Shown here: piece by piece, positions 13,755 through 16,145 of the stretch | How the letters are laid out: the number at the start of each line of letters is the position of its first letter | Position numbering within the stretch: position 1 is the first letter of the stretch | Source: an uncultured Lactobacillus sp. | GTDB taxonomy: Bacteria > Bacillota > Bacilli > Lactobacillales > Lactobacillaceae | Assembly (NCBI RefSeq): GCF_902491705.1 | Contig: NZ_CABUIW010000054.1 | Coordinates: 1 to 16,145 of the forward strand | Length of the DNA: 16,145 bases | Reading direction: 5' to 3' | Notes under the pieces: generated by a model | Database searches by the model: none | What the model was told of the DNA's origin: nothing | What the model saw: only the letters and a program-made list of their open reading frames with translations | Translations under genes and position numbers: made by a program

Positions 13755-13904
13755 ATGGCAGTGAAAAAAGCAGCTTTAGCCTGCAGCGTATGTGGGTCAC
13801 GCAACTACTCAATCACCGCAAGTAAGAATCGCACTCAGCGACTTGAACTGAAGAAGTTCTGCAAGCATTGCGGTAAGATGACTTTGCATAAAGAAACGAG
13901 GTAA
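13755..13904 (+). CDS. rpmG: 50S ribosomal protein L33 (zinc-binding type)
   Basis: A 49-aa basic protein of the large ribosomal subunit. Sequence begins MAVKKAALACSVCGSRNYSI and contains two CxxC pairs (Cys10/Cys13 and Cys36/Cys39), the zinc-binding C+ form of L33, then ends KMTLHKETR. ATG at 13755 follows GGAAG (13743-13747) by 7 bases. secE begins 8 bases after its stop. The order rpmG-secE-nusG is the classical one after sigH in Firmicutes. The genome likely has other L33 copies; the C+ form is the zinc-replete version in B. subtilis. Confidence 0.95.
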   Translation: MAVKKAALACSVCGSRNYSITASKNRTQRLELKKFCKHCGKMTLHKETR

Positions 13905-13912
13905 AGAAGTTA

Positions 13913-14083
13913 ATGATTAAATTTATTAAGAGCGTAGTCCAAGAAATGAAGATGGTTACTTGGCCAACAGCTAAGCAAAATAGACATGATACTGCAATCG
14001 TTATTACTAGTTCAATTTTGTTTGCTGCATATTTAGGTGCGCTTGACTGGCTCTTCAGTTGGTTAACTCAAAGAATTATGTAA
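13913..14083 (+). CDS. secE: Protein translocase subunit SecE
   Basis: Essential small membrane subunit of the SecYEG channel that exports unfolded proteins. The 56-aa product is the short Gram-positive single-span form: an amphipathic cytoplasmic helix with the conserved EMKMVTWPTAKQ (11-22), then one membrane segment around residues 28-50 (AIVITSSILFAAYLGALDWL), ending LTQRIM. The ATG at 13913 lies 8 bases after rpmG; GAGG within the rpmG end and AAAGAAG nearer the start serve as ribosome site. It is co-transcribed with rpmG and probably partly with nusG, which also has its own promoter. Confidence 0.95.
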   Translation: MIKFIKSVVQEMKMVTWPTAKQNRHDTAIVITSSILFAAYLGALDWLFSWLTQRIM

Positions 14084-14113
14084 TCATAGGTAATAGAATT
14101 TACTAGTGATTCA

Positions 14114-14122
14114 TGCTATAAT
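14114..14122 (+). promoter_or_regulatory. Extended -10 promoter of nusG
   Basis: TGCTATAAT is a perfect extended -10 (TGnTATAAT) in the secE-nusG gap. The -35 (TAGAAT, 14094-14099) is weak. Transcripts would begin near 14129 and carry a ~65-base leader with the attenuator-like fold. Confidence 0.75.
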
Positions 14123-14140
14123 GATAAAAGCGAAGAAGAG

Positions 14141-14171
14141 AAACCTCTGGGTAAAGGTTTTTTTGTTTACC
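14141..14171 (+). terminator. Attenuator-like hairpin in the nusG leader
   Basis: AAACCT (14141-14146) pairs with AGGTTT (14155-14160), followed by four further T (14161-14164): a weak terminator shape between the nusG promoter and gene. GGTAAA (14150-14155) can instead pair with TTTACC (14166-14171), using the loop of the first hairpin, which gives either a competing hairpin or a pseudoknot. A role in control of nusG is inferred. Confidence 0.5.
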
Positions 14172-14194
14172 TAAAATTAAGGAGAAGTCATCAA

Positions 14195-14752
14195 ATGGTT
14201 GAAACAGCTCAAAAGAAATGGTACGTACTTCATACTTACTCTGGTTATGAAGATAAGGTTAAGTCAGACTTACTTTCACGTGCACAAAGTATGGGGATGC
14301 AAGACTACATTTTCCGTGTAATGGTTCCAGAAGAAGAAAAAGTTGAAACTGTTCGCGGCAAGAAGCAAGAAGTTGAAGAAAAGATTTTCCCAGGCTACGT
14401 TTTAGTAGAAATGGTAATGACTGACGAAAGTTGGTTCATTGTAAGAAACACACCAAACGTAACTGGATTCGTTGGTTCACACGGTGGTGGTTCTAAGCCT
14501 TCACCACTTCTTCCAGAAGAAGTTGAACGTTTACTTAAGAATCAAGGTCAACCAGCTAAACAACCTACTGCCAACTTTGATATTGGCGAATCAGTAACTA
14601 TTACTGAAGGTGCATTTAACGGCATGGTTGGTAAGATTACTGACATTCAACCTGATAAGTACAAGTTGTACGTTTCAGTTGATATGTTTGGCCGTGCAAC
14701 TACTGCTGAACTTGACTACGATCAAGTTAAGAAGTTGGACGAAAACGAATAA
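14195..14752 (+). CDS. nusG: Transcription termination/antitermination protein NusG
   Basis: Binds RNA polymerase and DNA in the transcription bubble, changing pausing, elongation and Rho or ribosome coupling. The 185-aa protein has the N-terminal NGN domain (KWYVLHTYSGYEDKV at 8-22, FPGYVLVEM 65-73, VRNTPNVTGFVG 83-94) and a C-terminal KOW domain (about 129-165, FDIGESVTITEGAFNGM then VGKI). ATG 14195 follows AAGGAG (14179-14184) by 10 bases. It has its own extended -10 promoter and a leader with two alternative hairpins. Codon use is highly biased. rplK follows after a separate leader, as in most Firmicutes. Confidence 0.97.
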   Translation: MVETAQKKWYVLHTYSGYEDKVKSDLLSRAQSMGMQDYIFRVMVPEEEKVETVRGKKQEVEEKIFPGYVLVEMVMTDESWFIVRNTPNVTGFVGSHGGGSKPSPLLPEEVERLLKNQGQPAKQPTANFDIGESVTITEGAFNGMVGKITDIQPDKYKLYVSVDMFGRATTAELDYDQVKKLDENE

Positions 14753-14765
14753 TTGTAAATTTTAG

Positions 14766-14799
14766 TTGTAATTGTACTGAAACGATGTTATTCTAATAC
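14766..14799 (+). promoter_or_regulatory. Probable promoter of rplK-rplA
   Basis: Two overlapping solutions are visible: TTGTAA (14766-14771) with TATTCT (14789-14794) at 17 bases, or TTGTAC (14772-14777) with TAATAC (14794-14799) at 16 bases. Either gives a leader carrying the L1-type motif. Confidence 0.5.
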
Positions 14800-14814
14800 G
14801 GTACGTTTATTATT

Positions 14815-14855
14815 GTGGGAGGAGAAAAAAGGAAAATTCTCCATTTTAACCGCAT
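14815..14855 (+). promoter_or_regulatory. L1-type ribosomal protein leader before rplK
   Basis: GTGG (14815-14818) pairs with CCGC (14850-14853), and GGAGAA (14821-14826) with TTCTCC (14837-14842); between them lie the unpaired GA and the ATTTTAA stretch. The GTGGGAG...ACC(A/G)CAT pattern before rplK is common in Firmicutes and resembles the L1-binding site of 23S rRNA. Excess L1 would bind here and stop translation of the operon. The same pattern recurs before rplA. Confidence 0.65.
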
Positions 14856-14879
14856 CACGGAATCAAGGAGGTTTTGACC

Positions 14880-15305
14880 GTGGCAAAGAAAGTTATTAAC
14901 GTAGTTAAGTTGCAAATTCCAGCTGGCGCTGCAACCCCTGCACCTCCAGTTGGTACTGCTTTGGGTCCAGCTGGTATTAACATTGTTGGTTTTACTAAGG
15001 ACTTCAATGCTAGAACTGCTGACCAAAAGGGCATGATTATCCCTGTAGTTATTACTGTATACGAAGATCGTTCATTCGAATTCGTAACTAAGACTCCACC
15101 AGCACCAGTACTTTTGAAGCAAGCTGCTAAGATCAAGAAGGCTTCTGGTGAACCTAACACCAAGAAAGTTGGTAAGGTAACCAAGGATCAAGTCAAAGAA
15201 ATTGCTGAGACTAAGATGAAAGACCTTAACGCTGCTGATATTGAAGCTGCTATGCGCATGGTTGAAGGTACCGCTAGAAGTATGGGTATCGAAGTCGAAG
15301 ACTAA
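14880..15305 (+). CDS. rplK: 50S ribosomal protein L11
   Basis: Part of the GTPase-associated centre of the large subunit, binding the 1070 region of 23S rRNA and needed for stringent-factor stimulation. The start is GTG 14880, giving exactly 141 aa (family norm) and MAKKVINVVKLQIPAG; AAGGAGG (14865-14871) is 8 bases upstream. The in-frame TTG 14874 lies only 2 bases after that site and is rejected. Proline-rich N-terminal PAGAATPAPPVGTALGPAG (14-32) is the conserved antibiotic-binding region, and the C-terminal RNA-binding domain ends MVEGTARSMGIEVED. It is followed after 76 bases by rplA. Confidence 0.98.
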   Translation: MAKKVINVVKLQIPAGAATPAPPVGTALGPAGINIVGFTKDFNARTADQKGMIIPVVITVYEDRSFEFVTKTPPAPVLLKQAAKIKKASGEPNTKKVGKVTKDQVKEIAETKMKDLNAADIEAAMRMVEGTARSMGIEVED

Positions 15306-15330
15306 TCCTGTTATTTAGGTAACACATTAG

Positions 15331-15363
15331 GTGGGAGAGTTAGAGAAGCTCGTTTGACCACAT
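15331..15363 (+). promoter_or_regulatory. Second L1-type leader motif, before rplA
   Basis: GTGG (15331-15334) pairs with CCAC (15358-15361); GAGTT (15337-15341) pairs with AGCTC (15347-15351, one G-U). The unpaired GA and GTTTGA positions match those of the motif before rplK. Located in the rplK-rplA gap, 18 bases before the rplA start, so it would let L1 control its own cistron separately. Confidence 0.65.
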
Positions 15364-15381
15364 ATACAAGGAGGAAATCAC

Positions 15382-16074
15382 ATGCCAAAGCATGGTAAGA
15401 AATATTTAGATGCTGCCAAGAAGGTAGACTCAAATAAATTATACTCAGTAGCAGAAGCTATGAAACTTGTTAAGGAAACTTCATACGCTAACTTTGACGC
15501 TACAGTTGATGTAGCTTACAACTTGAGCGTTGATCCTAAGCAAGCAGACCAACAAATTCGTGGTTCACTTGTTTTACCAAATGGTACTGGTAAGACTCAA
15601 ACCGTTGTAGTATTTGCTGAAGGCCCACAAGCTGATCAAGCTAAGGCTGCAGGTGCTGACTTTGTTGGTTCAGATGACTTAGTACAAAAGATTCAAGACG
15701 GTTGGTTAGACTTCGACGTTGTAGTTGCAACTCCAATGATGATGGCTAAGGTAGGTCGTTTAGGTCGTATTCTTGGACCTAAGGGCTTAATGCCAAACCC
15801 TAAGACTGGTACTGTAACTATGGACATCGAAAAGGCCGTTAAGAATGTTAAGGCTGGTCAAGTAGAATACCGTGTTGACCGTCAAGCTGCTATTCACACT
15901 CCTATTGGTAAGGTATCATTTACTGAAGACCAATTAGTTGAAAACTTTGACGCTTTACGTGACGTAATTTTACGTGCTCGTCCTGCTTCAGCTAAGGGTC
16001 AATACATTAAGAGTGTTGCAGTTTCAGCAACCTTTGGTCCTGGTATCAAGCTTGATCCATTAAACTTGGACTAA
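15382..16074 (+). CDS. rplA: 50S ribosomal protein L1
   Basis: Forms the L1 stalk that guides deacylated tRNA out of the E site, and acts as a translational repressor of its own operon in many bacteria. The 230-aa protein has the two-domain L1 layout, with the signature [17 protein letters not shown] (125-141) followed by TGTV, and a C-terminal half ([20 protein letters not shown] then the [10 protein letters not shown] end) that returns to domain I. ATG follows AAGGAGGA (15368-15375) at ideal spacing. The L1-type leader just upstream and the one before rplK give it a likely feedback role here. Codon bias is strong. Confidence 0.98.
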
Positions 16075-16094
16075 TTTAAATTAGATTTTTAAGT

Positions 16095-16121
16095 GTCTGG
16101 GAAAAAACTAATTCCCTAGAC
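16095..16121 (+). other. Hairpin after rplA
   Basis: GTCTGGGA (16095-16102) and TCCC-T-AGAC (16113-16121) form an 8-bp stem with one bulged T and a 10-base loop. No T-run follows, so it is not a standard terminator. It may belong to the leader of a downstream rplJ gene beyond the window, or be a processing site. Confidence 0.4.
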
Positions 16122-16145
16122 CAAAAAAGCGGACAATAATTTTCT

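Noticed and set aside
14874..14879. TTG start for L11
   Set aside because: Only 2 bases after AAGGAGG; GTG 14880 gives the exact family length of 141.
16095..16145. Terminator after rplA
   Set aside because: Hairpin is bulged and followed by CAAAAAAGC on the plus strand, with no T-run; kept only as an unexplained hairpin.

Overview
The window looks like chromosomal DNA of a low-GC Firmicute, most probably a Lactobacillus of the acidophilus/gasseri/johnsonii group. It carries a 449-residue PepC-type aminopeptidase, strong AGGAGG-type ribosome binding sites and AT-rich intergenic DNA. Its core gene order (radA, gltX, cysS, mrnC, rlmB, a SigH/ComX-like sigma gene, rpmG, secE, nusG, rplK, rplA) matches the conserved Firmicute block known from Bacillus subtilis. 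Several genes of the Bacillus version are missing: disA, yacL, ispD and ispF between radA and gltX, cysE between gltX and cysS, and rae1 (yacP) between rlmB and sigH.

Layout. 1-1860: a minus-strand pair, a small degenerate acetyltransferase-like gene followed by pepC and its terminator. 1926-3917: a divergent promoter and the overlapping pair dUTPase-radA. 3994-8244: gltX (own terminator), then the tightly overlapping cysS-mrnC-rlmB operon with a terminator. 8300-8884: the sigma-factor gene, whose ribosome binding site lies in a hairpin. 8893-13648: an accessory segment lodged between sigH and rpmG. It holds a compact 72-residue orphan gene with its own promoter and terminator, a gluconokinase gene, and two minus-strand genes: an AraC/GyrI-type regulator and a thiamine-diphosphate enzyme resembling 1-deoxyxylulose-5-phosphate synthase (DXS). 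13679-16145: the rpmG-secE-nusG-rplK-rplA information-processing block, with an attenuator-like nusG leader and two copies of an L1-type mRNA leader motif, before rplK and before rplA.

How the genes fit together. Most of the window is housekeeping: tRNA charging (GltX, CysS), 23S rRNA maturation and modification (MrnC, RlmB), DNA repair and nucleotide hygiene (RadA, dUTPase), protein export (SecE), transcription elongation (NusG) and ribosomal proteins (L33, L11, L1). The accessory segment is the biologically open part. GntK would make 6-phosphogluconate and feed pentose phosphates. The DXS-like enzyme belongs to the same thiamine-diphosphate superfamily as transketolase, but appears to lack residues a true DXS uses to hold glyceraldehyde 3-phosphate. 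The regulator gene has a well-formed internal start that could release its effector-binding domain as a separate protein. No mobile element, CRISPR array, tRNA or rRNA gene was seen.
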